Shown here one piece after another: positions 26,524 through 34,552 of a DNA stretch of 64,000 bases. The position numbers and the translations under genes were made by a program. Below the pieces are notes generated by a model. It was not told where the DNA came from, searched no databases, and worked only from the letters and a program-made list of their open reading frames with translations. Source of the stretch: JAHECQ01 sp963775125 (lineage in GTDB: Bacteria > Actinomycetota > Acidimicrobiia > Acidimicrobiales > SZUA-35); NCBI GenBank assembly GCA_963775125.1, contig CAVZHQ010000003.1:1-64000 (forward strand), given 5' to 3'. Every line of letters starts with the position of its first letter. Position 1 is the first letter of the stretch.

Positions 26524-27816
26524 GTGGAGAGTTGTTCGAGCTGTGGATCAGGTCTGACGGGAGCGAGGCGATATTGCTCTGCGTGCGGCGCCGGGGTCGA
26601 CGGCGGTGACGCGCTCGGTGGCGATGGCGTGTTCGAGGTCATCGATGTCTCGTCGGGCAGCGGAGCGAGCTCCACCACAGGCCGCTTCGGTTGGCCGTGG
26701 GCGGTCGCATCCATTGCGGTTGTCGGCCTGCTCGGGTGGATGCTCACCCGGTCCTCGGACGACGTCGGCCAGGTCGAGCAGTCGCTGGAGCAGGACGAGG
26801 AATCGGACGCGTCGACCACGACCACTCGTCCGCGTTCGCCGACGTCTCGTCGGCCGCGCACGACGACCACCCGGGTGACACCAGGATTCGTCGAGGTCGA
26901 AGGGGTGGCTCCAGGTGAGCCGCTGCTCGGGGAGCCCGTGGGCCTCACCTTGTTCGTCGGCGGTCGGACCCTCCTGGCCATCGATCTCGACACCGGCGGG
27001 CTTGCCGAGCACGAAGTCTCGGACTCGCCGATGCTGGCCTCGGACGAATGGCTGATGTTCCGGGACAACAATGGTCTGATCTTGGTGCGCCCGCGTGCGG
27101 ACCTCACGGCCTCGCCCCGTGAGCTCTCGGACGACGGTTGGTTCCGGACAGCCACCATGGACGGGCCGGACCACGTCTGGGTCATCGAGTACAGCGACCT
27201 CGACCAGACGCAACATTGGGAATCGGTATCGCTTGCCGACGGCTCCGCCCGGGCCGTGCTGGAGGAAGTGGCGTTCAGCGGAGGAAGCGGAGAACCTGTC
27301 GTTGCGAGCACCGTCTCGGGAGGCGTGTTCGTGCTGAACGACGACCGGCAGAGCTACCGGCGAATCGCCGATGGCTTTCCGATCGCGGCCGCCGAACGGT
27401 TGGTCCTGGTCCGTTCATGCGAAAGCCCGATCACCAGCTCGTGTCGGCTGTTCTGGGTGGATCGGGACTCGGGCGATGAGGTCGATCGATTCGTTCCTCC
27501 CCTGAACCCGTTCTGGTGGGGGGTGTGGTCCTCGCCGTCCGGAGGGCTCCTGATCGTTGAATCCGACGTTGGCGTCACGCTGTGGGATGTGGAGCGATCC
27601 ACCGAGGTCGACACCGTGCCCAACGGTCAGTCGGGCAGCCCGGTGGCGTTCTCGCCCGACGGTCGTTTCGCCGCGTATCAAGGGGCGACGGCAGCTCTTC
27701 TGATCGTGTACGACTCGCTTGACGGCACCAAGTACGAGATCGCCAAGCCGGGCAACAGAATCACCGTCAATGGTCTCGCCTTCGGCCGGACGGCGGGTGC
27801 AGGCACGGGTGAATGA
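26524..27816 (+). CDS. Zinc-ribbon, single-TM, extracytoplasmic beta-repeat protein, paralogue 2
   Basis: 430 aa, same layout as its neighbours: ESCSSCGSGLTGARRYCSACG zinc ribbon, TM WPWAVASIAVVGLLGWMLTR, the shared SSDDVGQVEQ stretch, Thr/Arg-rich linker and a beta-repeat exterior ending with LWDVERS and FSPDGRFAAYQG. GTG start fixed by alignment to paralogues and the upstream -10. Function unknown. Confidence 0.75.
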   Translation: MESCSSCGSGLTGARRYCSACGAGVDGGDALGGDGVFEVIDVSSGSGASSTTGRFGWPWAVASIAVVGLLGWMLTRSSDDVGQVEQSLEQDEESDASTTTTRPRSPTSRRPRTTTTRVTPGFVEVEGVAPGEPLLGEPVGLTLFVGGRTLLAIDLDTGGLAEHEVSDSPMLASDEWLMFRDNNGLILVRPRADLTASPRELSDDGWFRTATMDGPDHVWVIEYSDLDQTQHWESVSLADGSARAVLEEVAFSGGSGEPVVASTVSGGVFVLNDDRQSYRRIADGFPIAAAERLVLVRSCESPITSSCRLFWVDRDSGDEVDRFVPPLNPFWWGVWSSPSGGLLIVESDVGVTLWDVERSTEVDTVPNGQSGSPVAFSPDGRFAAYQGATAALLIVYDSLDGTKYEIAKPGNRITVNGLAFGRTAGAGTGE

Positions 27817-27836
27817 ACGCGTCAGTGGCCCACTGT

Positions 27837-27842
27837 TAGCGT
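27837..27842 (+). promoter_or_regulatory. Leaderless -10, zinc-ribbon paralogue 3
   Basis: TAGCGT, 7 nt, then ATG 27850. Confidence 0.6.
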
Positions 27843-27849
27843 GCCGCCG

Positions 27850-29187
27850 ATGGCGAGCTGTTCGAGCTGCGGAGCCGGCCTACCCGAGTCGGCTCGGTTC
27901 TGTCCGGTATGTGGTGCCCACCTCGCCGCTTCCGGCGCCATGGAAACGCCGTTCGGCGTGGGTTTCGAGGAAGCCGAATCGATCGGAGTGGGTTCCGAGC
28001 GGCCGCTGCCCTACTGGCTTCGGGTCGGTGGTGGGCTGGCCCTGGTCGGGGTGCTTGCGTGGATGCTGACCCGATCGCCGGCGGAGGCCGGACAGGTCGA
28101 GCCGAGCCTGATACCGACCACCACCGCCCAGCCGACCACCATCCAGCCCGCCGCCGGCCCACGCGTCACTGCTCGAAGTCCGGCGGCGGCGTCGACCACC
28201 GCTGTGCCGCTCGATCACGGATACCACATGAGTGTCCCCGAAGGCCCTCTGCGTAGCCGAAAGCCGGCGACGGTCGCAGGCCTTGCGCCGGGCGCGCCTC
28301 TGCTGGGGGAACCAGCCGACATGAGCCTGTTCCTCGGCGGTCGTGTTTTGCTGGAGATCGACTTGGACAGCGGAGCGGTCGCTCGGTACGTAGCCGATGG
28401 CGACCCGGTCTACGCCGATGCCGAGTGGTTGGTGCTCGAGACCGATCGGGCGTCGTTGGTTGTCGTCCCGCGGCCCGACCTGGCGGCGCAACCCCGCCCG
28501 CTCTTCAGCGAGGCTTCGGTCCAGGCCGTCCTTCCCGACTCCGACGGGTACGTCTGGGTCCTGACGCAGCTGACCGACCCGATCCTGCCCCCTGCGGAGA
28601 CATGGACCTCGGTCGCCCTGAGCGATGGGGCTCAGCGTTCGTCGATCCAACGGTCCGATGGATTGTTGTTCGAAGGCACGCCGATCGTGACGGGAACCGT
28701 GTCGGGCGGGGTCTTCGTCCTGGAGCCGGACCGCCAGTCCTACCTACGCATCACGGACGGATCGCCGATCGTCGCGACCGACCGGTTCGTACTCATCCGG
28801 CACTGTGAGTCACCTGTCGATTGTTCGACGTTCTGGGTCGATCGTGCCACCGGCGATCGAGTCGATCGCTTCGTCCCGCCACTCGAGGGGATCGGGACGG
28901 TGAAGGCGTCGCCGAGCGGCTCGTTCGTGACCTCGCAGGGCCCCGCGGGTTGGTCGCTTTGGGACATCGAGCGAGGAACGCTCGCCGAAACCGTGCCGTT
29001 CAACGAGCGCGGCGACCTCGGTGCTGTGTTCTCGAGCGACGGGCGATTCGTGGCCTTCGCCACCACCCAGAGCGCCAATCGAGGCGAGGTGGTCATTCAC
29101 GATTCGCTGACCGGCACACGGACGCTCGTCGCCCTGCCCGCGGGCACGTTCTCGGTCTCGGCGATGACTTTCGGTCCGCGACGTTGA
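27850..29187 (+). CDS. Zinc-ribbon, single-TM, extracytoplasmic beta-repeat protein, paralogue 3
   Basis: 445 aa and the most diverged copy. Zinc ribbon SCSSCGAGLPESARFCPVCG, TM around LRVGGGLALVGVLAWMLTR, then SPAEAGQVEPS and a longer Thr/Ala/Pro linker. The exterior again has SLWDIERG and FSSDGRFVAFA strands. ATG 27850 matches the paralogues' start; GTG 27841 upstream is inside the predicted -10. Function unknown. Confidence 0.75.
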   Translation: MASCSSCGAGLPESARFCPVCGAHLAASGAMETPFGVGFEEAESIGVGSERPLPYWLRVGGGLALVGVLAWMLTRSPAEAGQVEPSLIPTTTAQPTTIQPAAGPRVTARSPAAASTTAVPLDHGYHMSVPEGPLRSRKPATVAGLAPGAPLLGEPADMSLFLGGRVLLEIDLDSGAVARYVADGDPVYADAEWLVLETDRASLVVVPRPDLAAQPRPLFSEASVQAVLPDSDGYVWVLTQLTDPILPPAETWTSVALSDGAQRSSIQRSDGLLFEGTPIVTGTVSGGVFVLEPDRQSYLRITDGSPIVATDRFVLIRHCESPVDCSTFWVDRATGDRVDRFVPPLEGIGTVKASPSGSFVTSQGPAGWSLWDIERGTLAETVPFNERGDLGAVFSSDGRFVAFATTQSANRGEVVIHDSLTGTRTLVALPAGTFSVSAMTFGPRR

Positions 29188-29242
29188 GTCGATGGGCGGC
29201 GACGGTGTTCGGCACCGAAGCGCTAGGATCGCCAGGCCTCCG

Positions 29243-29319
29243 GCGCGGATGCCCGAGTGGCCTAAGGGAGCGGCCTGCAAAGCCGTGATTCGCGGGTTCA
29301 AATCCCGCTCCGCGCTCCA
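29243..29319 (+). tRNA. tRNA-Cys(GCA)
   Basis: Acceptor GCGCGGA (29243-29249) pairs with TCCGCGC (29309-29315). Anticodon loop CTGCAAA gives anticodon GCA at 29277-29279. U73 discriminator, as in tRNA-Cys, and an encoded CCA (29317-29319). Confidence 0.95.
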
Positions 29320-29415
29320 TACAACCATCAACGCATTCCCCCAATCGAACCAACCGGTTTTGGTCGGAGGCTGCTACTCTCAACCATCCGTACGGGCATC
29401 GCCCGCGGCAGTTCT

Positions 29416-29489
29416 GGGCCGTTAGCTCAGTTGGCTAGAGCACCTGCATGACGCGCAGGGGGTCAGGGGTTCGAATCCCTTACGGCCCA
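29416..29489 (+). tRNA. tRNA-Val(GAC)
   Basis: Acceptor GGGCCGT (29416-29422) pairs with ACGGCCC (29482-29488). D-arm GCTC...GAGC, anticodon stem CCTGC/GCAGG with loop ATGACGC (anticodon GAC, 29450-29452), T-loop TTCGAAT. CCA is not encoded exactly (CCC follows the discriminator). Confidence 0.95.
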
Positions 29490-29506
29490 CCCAGAAACTC
29501 CACAGG

Positions 29507-29528
29507 ACCCTGGCCACCCGGCCAGGGT
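29507..29528 (+). terminator. Hairpin terminator after the tRNAs
   Basis: ACCCTGGCC (29507-29515) and GGCCAGGGT (29520-29528), a 9-bp perfect stem with a 4-nt loop, followed by TCTGTCGTT. It lies between tRNA-Val and the convergent DUF2277 gene and could serve both. Confidence 0.7.
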
Positions 29529-29538
29529 TCTGTCGTTC

Positions 29539-29784
29539 TCAGCTGGCTCGACGGCGCATGGGGGGGAGCACCGGCGGCGGGTTCCTGCGCTCGGGAAGCT
29601 CGGCCAGCAGCACTCTGGTGGCCATCGAGATCGTCTCGACCGCTCGATCGACCGCGGTCTGGTTGGCGGCACTCACCGAGGACAGGGCCCCGACCTTGCG
29701 CACGAACTGCAGAGCTGCGGCCCGAATTTCGTCTTCGGTTGCGACGGGTTCAAGTCCCCTCAACGGGGTGATGTTGCGACACAT
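29539..29784 (-). CDS. DUF2277 family protein
   Basis: 81 aa. MCRNITPLRGLEPVATEDEIRAAA and QFVRKVGA are the family signature; function unknown. On the minus strand TAGCGT followed by 6 nt precedes the ATG, so it may be transcribed leaderless from inside the end of the flgL-like gene, which it overlaps by 35 nt. Confidence 0.85.
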   Translation of the reverse strand: MCRNITPLRGLEPVATEDEIRAAALQFVRKVGALSSVSAANQTAVDRAVETISMATRVLLAELPERRNPPPVLPPMRRRAS

Positions 29785-30634
29785 GAGGTGACGCTACCTC
29801 GTCGACCTCGACCGGGATGGGCGAGTCGGCAGAAGGGCCGAGGAACTCCGCCAACGAGTTGGCCAGCGCCCGGTCCGTGGCTTGGAGGGTCGCATCGACG
29901 CTGGCCTCGCTGGCGCGCTCGTCCGCCTCGCTCGAATCCATCCGTCGGTGGGCCTCGATCCAGTGGGAATGGACGGCGACCATCGCTTCGGTTGTCGATG
30001 CCTCGAGGTCTGCCACGCGATTGCGTTGGCGTTGGAGTTGTTCGATGGCTCGATGGATCTGCTCGCGGATCTGACGGGCCTGATCGATCAGCTGAGCCCG
30101 GCGTCGAGCGAGGTCATCGGTCGAGTCACCCGCAGCCAGACACGCTCGCAGCTCGATCAAGATGGTGACCAGTGTGCTTGCGGGCTGGGTGCTGTCGGTC
30201 AGGAAGATTCGGGCCCCGGTGAACCCGAGCGGAAGGACGATGTCGTCGGTCAACTGATGGAGAACGGGAAGGTCGTTGCCCCGATAGGAGCCCTGGTCGT
30301 CGAACGCCAGCTCACCGACGGCGGTTCCGCCGAACAGCAGCCGCTGGTCGATTCGAGCGTTCATGACGGAGCGAAGCGAGGCAAGATAGGTGCGGAAGTC
30401 AGCGTCGCTGAAGTTGGGCTGATGGTCGAGCGAGTCGAGGACGATGTCGAGTTCTTGTTCCGCCCGCTGCAATGTGCGGTCGGTGGCCTCGACCCAGCGT
30501 CGGGCATGGCTGAGGTTTCGCTGGTGCTGTTCGAGCCGTCGATGGTCTCGGAGAAGCCGAAGAAGCACGGGGGTCCGGTTCGGGGCGTCCGATGGCCGTT
30601 GTCCTCGTCCCCGTGGTTGATCGTGAATGCTCAC
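29750..30634 (-). CDS. flgL: FlgL-like hook-filament junction protein lacking its N-terminal D0 helix
   Basis: 294 aa from GTG 30634. It aligns by eye with FlgL/flagellin from the RPSDDP-equivalent (RPSDAPNR, ~residue 13) onward: QHQRNLSHARRWVEATDRTLQRAEQEL, then NARIDQRLLFGGTAVGE matching the NxRYxGRYLFGGT block. The C-terminal half is helical. The usual ~25-30 residue N-terminal D0 helix is missing, and no upstream in-frame start restores it. Follows the flgK-like gene by 25 nt. Either a divergent junction protein or a degenerate one. Confidence 0.6.
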   Translation of the reverse strand: MSIHDQPRGRGQRPSDAPNRTPVLLRLLRDHRRLEQHQRNLSHARRWVEATDRTLQRAEQELDIVLDSLDHQPNFSDADFRTYLASLRSVMNARIDQRLLFGGTAVGELAFDDQGSYRGNDLPVLHQLTDDIVLPLGFTGARIFLTDSTQPASTLVTILIELRACLAAGDSTDDLARRRAQLIDQARQIREQIHRAIEQLQRQRNRVADLEASTTEAMVAVHSHWIEAHRRMDSSEADERASEASVDATLQATDRALANSLAEFLGPSADSPIPVEVDEVASPHVSQHHPVEGT

Positions 30635-30659
30635 GAGATGAGGTCCATTGGTCTGCTCC

Positions 30660-31856
30660 TCACGCGGGGTCGAGCCCGGTGCCGAATTCGATGGTGTCGA
30701 GGACACCACTGATGGTTGCGTCCATGCGAGCGGCGGCATCCAGCGCTTCCTGGGTTGTGAGCAGGCCGGCCAGCTTTCGGTTCAGGGTCGTGGTCGAGCC
30801 GTCCTGGCGTGTTCGCTCGACTCTTCGAAACGCGACCCGAGCGGCATCAGCTCTCGAGTTGAGATCGGCGACGAGCACCCCAAGGTCGACGATGCCTTGC
30901 ATCAGGACCGCCCACGGACCATCGATCTGCGTGCCGAGTCTGGCCATGGCCATGGCAGTGCTGGCGTCGAGCGTCGCCCGAATGGCGGTGTGCCGACCGG
31001 TCTGCGCTGGCGCGCCGGCAGCCAGACGCTGACCGCGGCCGGCGATTTCAACCGCCACATGGAACGTTTGGGGTGTGAGCCCCTCCGGTTCGAAGAAGGG
31101 AACGTCGGTCGAGTTGTCGAGCCCGACACCCGACTGGTGGAGCCGGTTCGTCGACTCGACGATGACCCGAGTGAGGCGAGCCAGCCACGATGCCAGGGTG
31201 GGCAGCGTCTCATTCAGCAGGACCAGGCTGCCGTGGGCGGCTCCACCAATCACGACCAACTCGTCACCGCTGGACCGGCGGATGCGTATCTGAGGATCGC
31301 CCTGATCGATCCAGCCGGCGTTGACGGATTCGGGTGCGCGTACCGACAACGGGGCACCTTCGAGCACCGATGGGTGCTCGAAGCAGAGAAGCGTTCGGGC
31401 ATCGGCCGATTCCGAGAGGTCGACGGCGATCAATCCCGCCAAGTCGACGTCCAGTTGTTGCGCAGACCTTCTCGTGGATCCCGTCTGCCGTTCGTCGAGG
31501 AGCCGATTGACCCGGGCAACTCGCCGGCGCAGGTGGGCCAGCTCTTGTTCCCAGGCCTGGTGGACCGCTGCGGCGTCGCGGCGGACGACTGCGGTGAGTG
31601 CCTCGGCGTCGCCCAGGATGAGCTCGCGCAGGGACTGATCGGCCGGCCGGGTCGTCAGCTCGTCGAACCGGTTCCACAGTCGGGTGAGGCGGTCGGCGGT
31701 GCTGCCGATGCCCAGGGGGTCGAGGGCGGACTCGACGGACTGCACCACCGAGGCCCGGACATCGAGGCTGGCCGATCTCGCCCGTTCACGGCTGGTGGCG
31801 GCCACCAACAAATGCTCCCAGAGCCGACTGAGTTCGCCGCTTTGATCGGCGGACAT
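30660..31856 (-). CDS. flgK: FlgK-like hook-filament junction protein lacking N-terminal D0
   Basis: 398 aa, shorter than typical FlgK (450 or more). The helix VVQSVESALDPLG...LTRLWNRFDELTTRPADQSLRELILGDAEAL, the middle WLARLTRVIVESTNRLHQSGVGL...VPFFE, and the C-terminus LNRKLAGLLTTQEALDAAARMDATISGVLDTI match FlgK blocks in order. The N-terminal D0 segment (ALxALRAxQxALxVxxNNIANxNTPGYxRQ in FlgK) is absent; the space upstream is occupied by the flgN-like gene. Start ATG 31856, 10 nt after the preceding stop. Confidence 0.65.
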   Translation of the reverse strand: MSADQSGELSRLWEHLLVAATSRERARSASLDVRASVVQSVESALDPLGIGSTADRLTRLWNRFDELTTRPADQSLRELILGDAEALTAVVRRDAAAVHQAWEQELAHLRRRVARVNRLLDERQTGSTRRSAQQLDVDLAGLIAVDLSESADARTLLCFEHPSVLEGAPLSVRAPESVNAGWIDQGDPQIRIRRSSGDELVVIGGAAHGSLVLLNETLPTLASWLARLTRVIVESTNRLHQSGVGLDNSTDVPFFEPEGLTPQTFHVAVEIAGRGQRLAAGAPAQTGRHTAIRATLDASTAMAMARLGTQIDGPWAVLMQGIVDLGVLVADLNSRADAARVAFRRVERTRQDGSTTTLNRKLAGLLTTQEALDAAARMDATISGVLDTIEFGTGLDPA

Positions 31857-31868
31857 CACGAACGCCCG

Positions 31869-32354
31869 TCAATCGTTGTCGTCGTCGGGCTCGGACGCGT
31901 CCGATACCAAGTCGGCGAGTTGCTGAGCGAGGCGGGAGGTCGAGCCCACCGTGGTTCGGCATTGTTCAACAAGGCGATGCACCCTCGCGACGCTGGCGAC
32001 CAGCCACTCGTGATGATCGCGAAGGAGCGTCGACCACGGCTCCGCCGACCATTCCGCAAGCTGTTCCAACGACGGTGGCCGCATCCAACCTGCCCCCAGC
32101 ATGATGTCGCGTTGCCGGGCCAAGGACCCGATGGAGGTCGCGGTCTCGTCCATGAGGTCGGCGATCACACAGAGCCGATCGTCGCGTCCGGCGTCACTGA
32201 AGAGCATTTGGGCTTCGAGAAGGAACTCGACGCGGTCCATGCCGCGTCGATAGGACCACAGCGCCTTGTTCAGCTCATCCAGTTTGGATGCACCGACGGC
32301 GTCGGCCGTGAGATTCTCGTCAGGCTCACGGCCGACGCCGTCGGGGGGAAGCAT
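31869..32354 (-). CDS. FlgN-like export chaperone
   Basis: 161 aa, almost entirely helical. LDELNKALWSYRRGMDRVEFLLEAQMLF and the following helices resemble the FlgN family, which chaperones FlgK and FlgL before export. Identification rests largely on size, helical content and position directly upstream of the FlgK/FlgL-like genes. The N-terminal ~20 residues are low confidence, and a later start is possible. Confidence 0.5.
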   Translation of the reverse strand: MLPPDGVGREPDENLTADAVGASKLDELNKALWSYRRGMDRVEFLLEAQMLFSDAGRDDRLCVIADLMDETATSIGSLARQRDIMLGAGWMRPPSLEQLAEWSAEPWSTLLRDHHEWLVASVARVHRLVEQCRTTVGSTSRLAQQLADLVSDASEPDDDND

Positions 32355-32451
32355 GACTCAGCTTCGACGGCCGGCCGGTGGCCATGAGGGGACGGCGCCA
32401 ACCTTCGCCCGGATTTGCGGGCTGTGCCGTCGGCGGGGGCAGCGCAGCCGG

Positions 32452-34530
32452 TCAAGTGGGGAGCGGAACCGTCAGCCCGAGCCGTTCGGCGAAGAAGTCC
32501 AGCACGATTTCGGCCCGCATGCGGCGGTGAAGCGGCGAGCCGCTCCGGGTGAGTTCGTGGGTCTCTCCGGGAAAGCGATAGAAGTCGACCTGACGGCCGA
32601 GCAGGCGCAAGGTGACCCAGAGCTCCTCGGCCTGACTGATCGGACAACGAAGATCGTTCTCGGAATGGATGATGAGGAGGGGGACGTTGATGTCCCGGGC
32701 CATGACGGCGGGGGACATGCGCAGATACTCGTCGGGATCCTCGACCGGATCGACCCCGTGCTCGACCCGGAACATCGTGCCGATATCGCTGGACCATTCC
32801 TCGGTGAGCAGGTTGTTGACCGCCCGCTCGGTGCAGATGCCCTTGAAGCGATGGCCGTGTCGAGCGGCCAACAACGTCGCCATGTACCCGCCGTAGGAGC
32901 CTCCGAGCATGCCCACACGTTCGGGATCGCAGAAGGCGTAGCGTTCGAGTGCGCCGTCGAGCACGGCCAGCACGTCGTCCACATCGACGGTGCCCCACCC
33001 GGTGCCCGGCGCCGTCGGGTGCTTGGGGCCGATGATCGACTGCCCCCACCCGGTGTGCCGACCGCTGCCGCCTCGCGGGTTCGACATCAGAACCACGAAC
33101 CCTGCTGCCGCCTGCATCTGGGCCTCGTCGAAGTAGGTCTCGCCGTACTGGGTGAACGGCCCGCCGTGTACGTTCAACAGGACCGGGTACCGGTGCGCCG
33201 GGTCGAAGTCCACGGGCCGCATGATCCAGGCGTCGATCTCGTCGGAGCGGTCGGTACAGGCCACCGCGAACCGTTCCCAGGCGAGGCGGGAACGCGTCAC
33301 GGACGTGACCTGTCGAGACGGCAACGGCCCAGCCGGGCCGAGTTCGAGGAGGAAGGCTTCACCTGGTCGCTCGACCGTCGACTGGATGACGGCGATACCC
33401 CTCGGACCGGCGTCGAACCCAACGACCGTGGTTGGCCCGGACGTCAGAGGTACTGGGACCGGCGCAGCAGTGCCGGCCCCGAGGGGCGTTCCTGCGTCCA
33501 TTCGGTACAGGTGGGTCTGGCCGCGGTCTTCGCCCGCCGCGACGATCGTGGTTTCGTCGAGCCACTGGGGGCCGCCGGCGCCGGAGGTTGCCTCGAACGT
33601 GCGGTCGAGTCCTTCGCTGATCCATCGGCGTCCCGAGCCGTCGAGGTTCATGACACCGATACGTGCGTTCTGCGGATACAGCATCGGGTCGTCGTGACCC
33701 CGAAACGCCACCCGGGTCCCATCGGGCGAGACTGCGGGAGAGTTGTACAGACCGGTCTGGCCGGTGAGCGCGGTGGGTTCGGCCGGGGGCAGAGGGCCAC
33801 CCGGGCACCCGACCGGAACGAGGTACAGGTCCTCGGCGAGGTCGTGGTCCCACGTCTCGTGGCGAGCGCTTGCGGTGATGAGTGCCGACGAATCGGGCAG
33901 CCAGCTGATGCCGTAATGCTGAAAGGGCCCTGGCGTCAGGTTGCGGGGCGAGTCGGTGCCGTCGAAGGACACGACGAACACATGCTGTGGACGATCGAAG
34001 ACCCAGTCCTCGCCGTTGAGCCGGGTGAAGAAGCGTTCGATCTTCCGCGGCGACTGCCACCGCTCGTCCTTCGCCTCGTAGCGACAGTCACGGGTACGGC
34101 TGGCGAACGCGATTCGCCGACCGTCGGGCGACCACGTCACGTCGTCGATTCCATCGGGCATGGCGCACACCAGCCGGACCTCGCCCGGCCCGCTCACGGG
34201 CATCACGTGCAGCGTGACCCGCGAAGCATCCTCTTGGCGATCGCTGGTGAAGGCCAGCCACCGACCATCGGGGGACCACGCCGGATTCGAATCGTTCGGC
34301 CCGGCACTGATGGGCACCCCGTCGAGCCAGATACGGGTCCGAGTGGTGTTCTCGTCGATGTCGATGGTGGCCACCACAGCTGCGACGGTTGCGCCGTCCG
34401 GGGCCAGCGCCACTTGGGATACCGCGCTCCGCAGGTGGAGCTCGTCGTGGGCGATCTGGGCGTGCGGTGAGAGGGCAGCGTCGCCAGTCTTTTCGGAACT
34501 CGGCGGAGCCTTCGGTGCGTGCTCGGTCAT
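32452..34530 (-). CDS. S9-family serine peptidase (acylaminoacyl/dipeptidyl peptidase-like)
   Basis: 692 aa. The first ~420 residues form a beta-propeller with repeated WSPDGR-type strands (SPDGRWLAFTSDR, WSPDGRRIAFASR, SPDGTRVAFRG). The last ~260 are the alpha/beta hydrolase with nucleophile GGSYGGYM (~543), and Asp and His in the C-terminal NDLRCP and GETHEL segments. Intracellular peptidases of this type trim peptides. TAGGGT 6 nt upstream of the ATG indicates a leaderless start, in a divergent pair with the flavoprotein gene. Confidence 0.88.
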   Translation of the reverse strand: MTEHAPKAPPSSEKTGDAALSPHAQIAHDELHLRSAVSQVALAPDGATVAAVVATIDIDENTTRTRIWLDGVPISAGPNDSNPAWSPDGRWLAFTSDRQEDASRVTLHVMPVSGPGEVRLVCAMPDGIDDVTWSPDGRRIAFASRTRDCRYEAKDERWQSPRKIERFFTRLNGEDWVFDRPQHVFVVSFDGTDSPRNLTPGPFQHYGISWLPDSSALITASARHETWDHDLAEDLYLVPVGCPGGPLPPAEPTALTGQTGLYNSPAVSPDGTRVAFRGHDDPMLYPQNARIGVMNLDGSGRRWISEGLDRTFEATSGAGGPQWLDETTIVAAGEDRGQTHLYRMDAGTPLGAGTAAPVPVPLTSGPTTVVGFDAGPRGIAVIQSTVERPGEAFLLELGPAGPLPSRQVTSVTRSRLAWERFAVACTDRSDEIDAWIMRPVDFDPAHRYPVLLNVHGGPFTQYGETYFDEAQMQAAAGFVVLMSNPRGGSGRHTGWGQSIIGPKHPTAPGTGWGTVDVDDVLAVLDGALERYAFCDPERVGMLGGSYGGYMATLLAARHGHRFKGICTERAVNNLLTEEWSSDIGTMFRVEHGVDPVEDPDEYLRMSPAVMARDINVPLLIIHSENDLRCPISQAEELWVTLRLLGRQVDFYRFPGETHELTRSGSPLHRRMRAEIVLDFFAERLGLTVPLPT

Positions 34531-34536
34531 GGCGGC

Positions 34537-34546
34537 ACCCTACTGT
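34537..34546. promoter_or_regulatory. Overlapping divergent -10 elements
   Basis: Minus-strand TAGGGT (34542-34537) lies 6 nt before the peptidase ATG; plus-strand TACTGT (34541-34546) lies 6 nt before ATG 34553. They share two base pairs, and the two start codons are only 22 bp apart, so the promoters may be mutually exclusive. Confidence 0.55.
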
Positions 34547-34552
34547 GTCGGT

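Noticed and set aside
32266..34470. 734-codon plus-strand ORF
   Set aside because: Shadow of the S9 peptidase, whose motifs are unambiguous on the minus strand.
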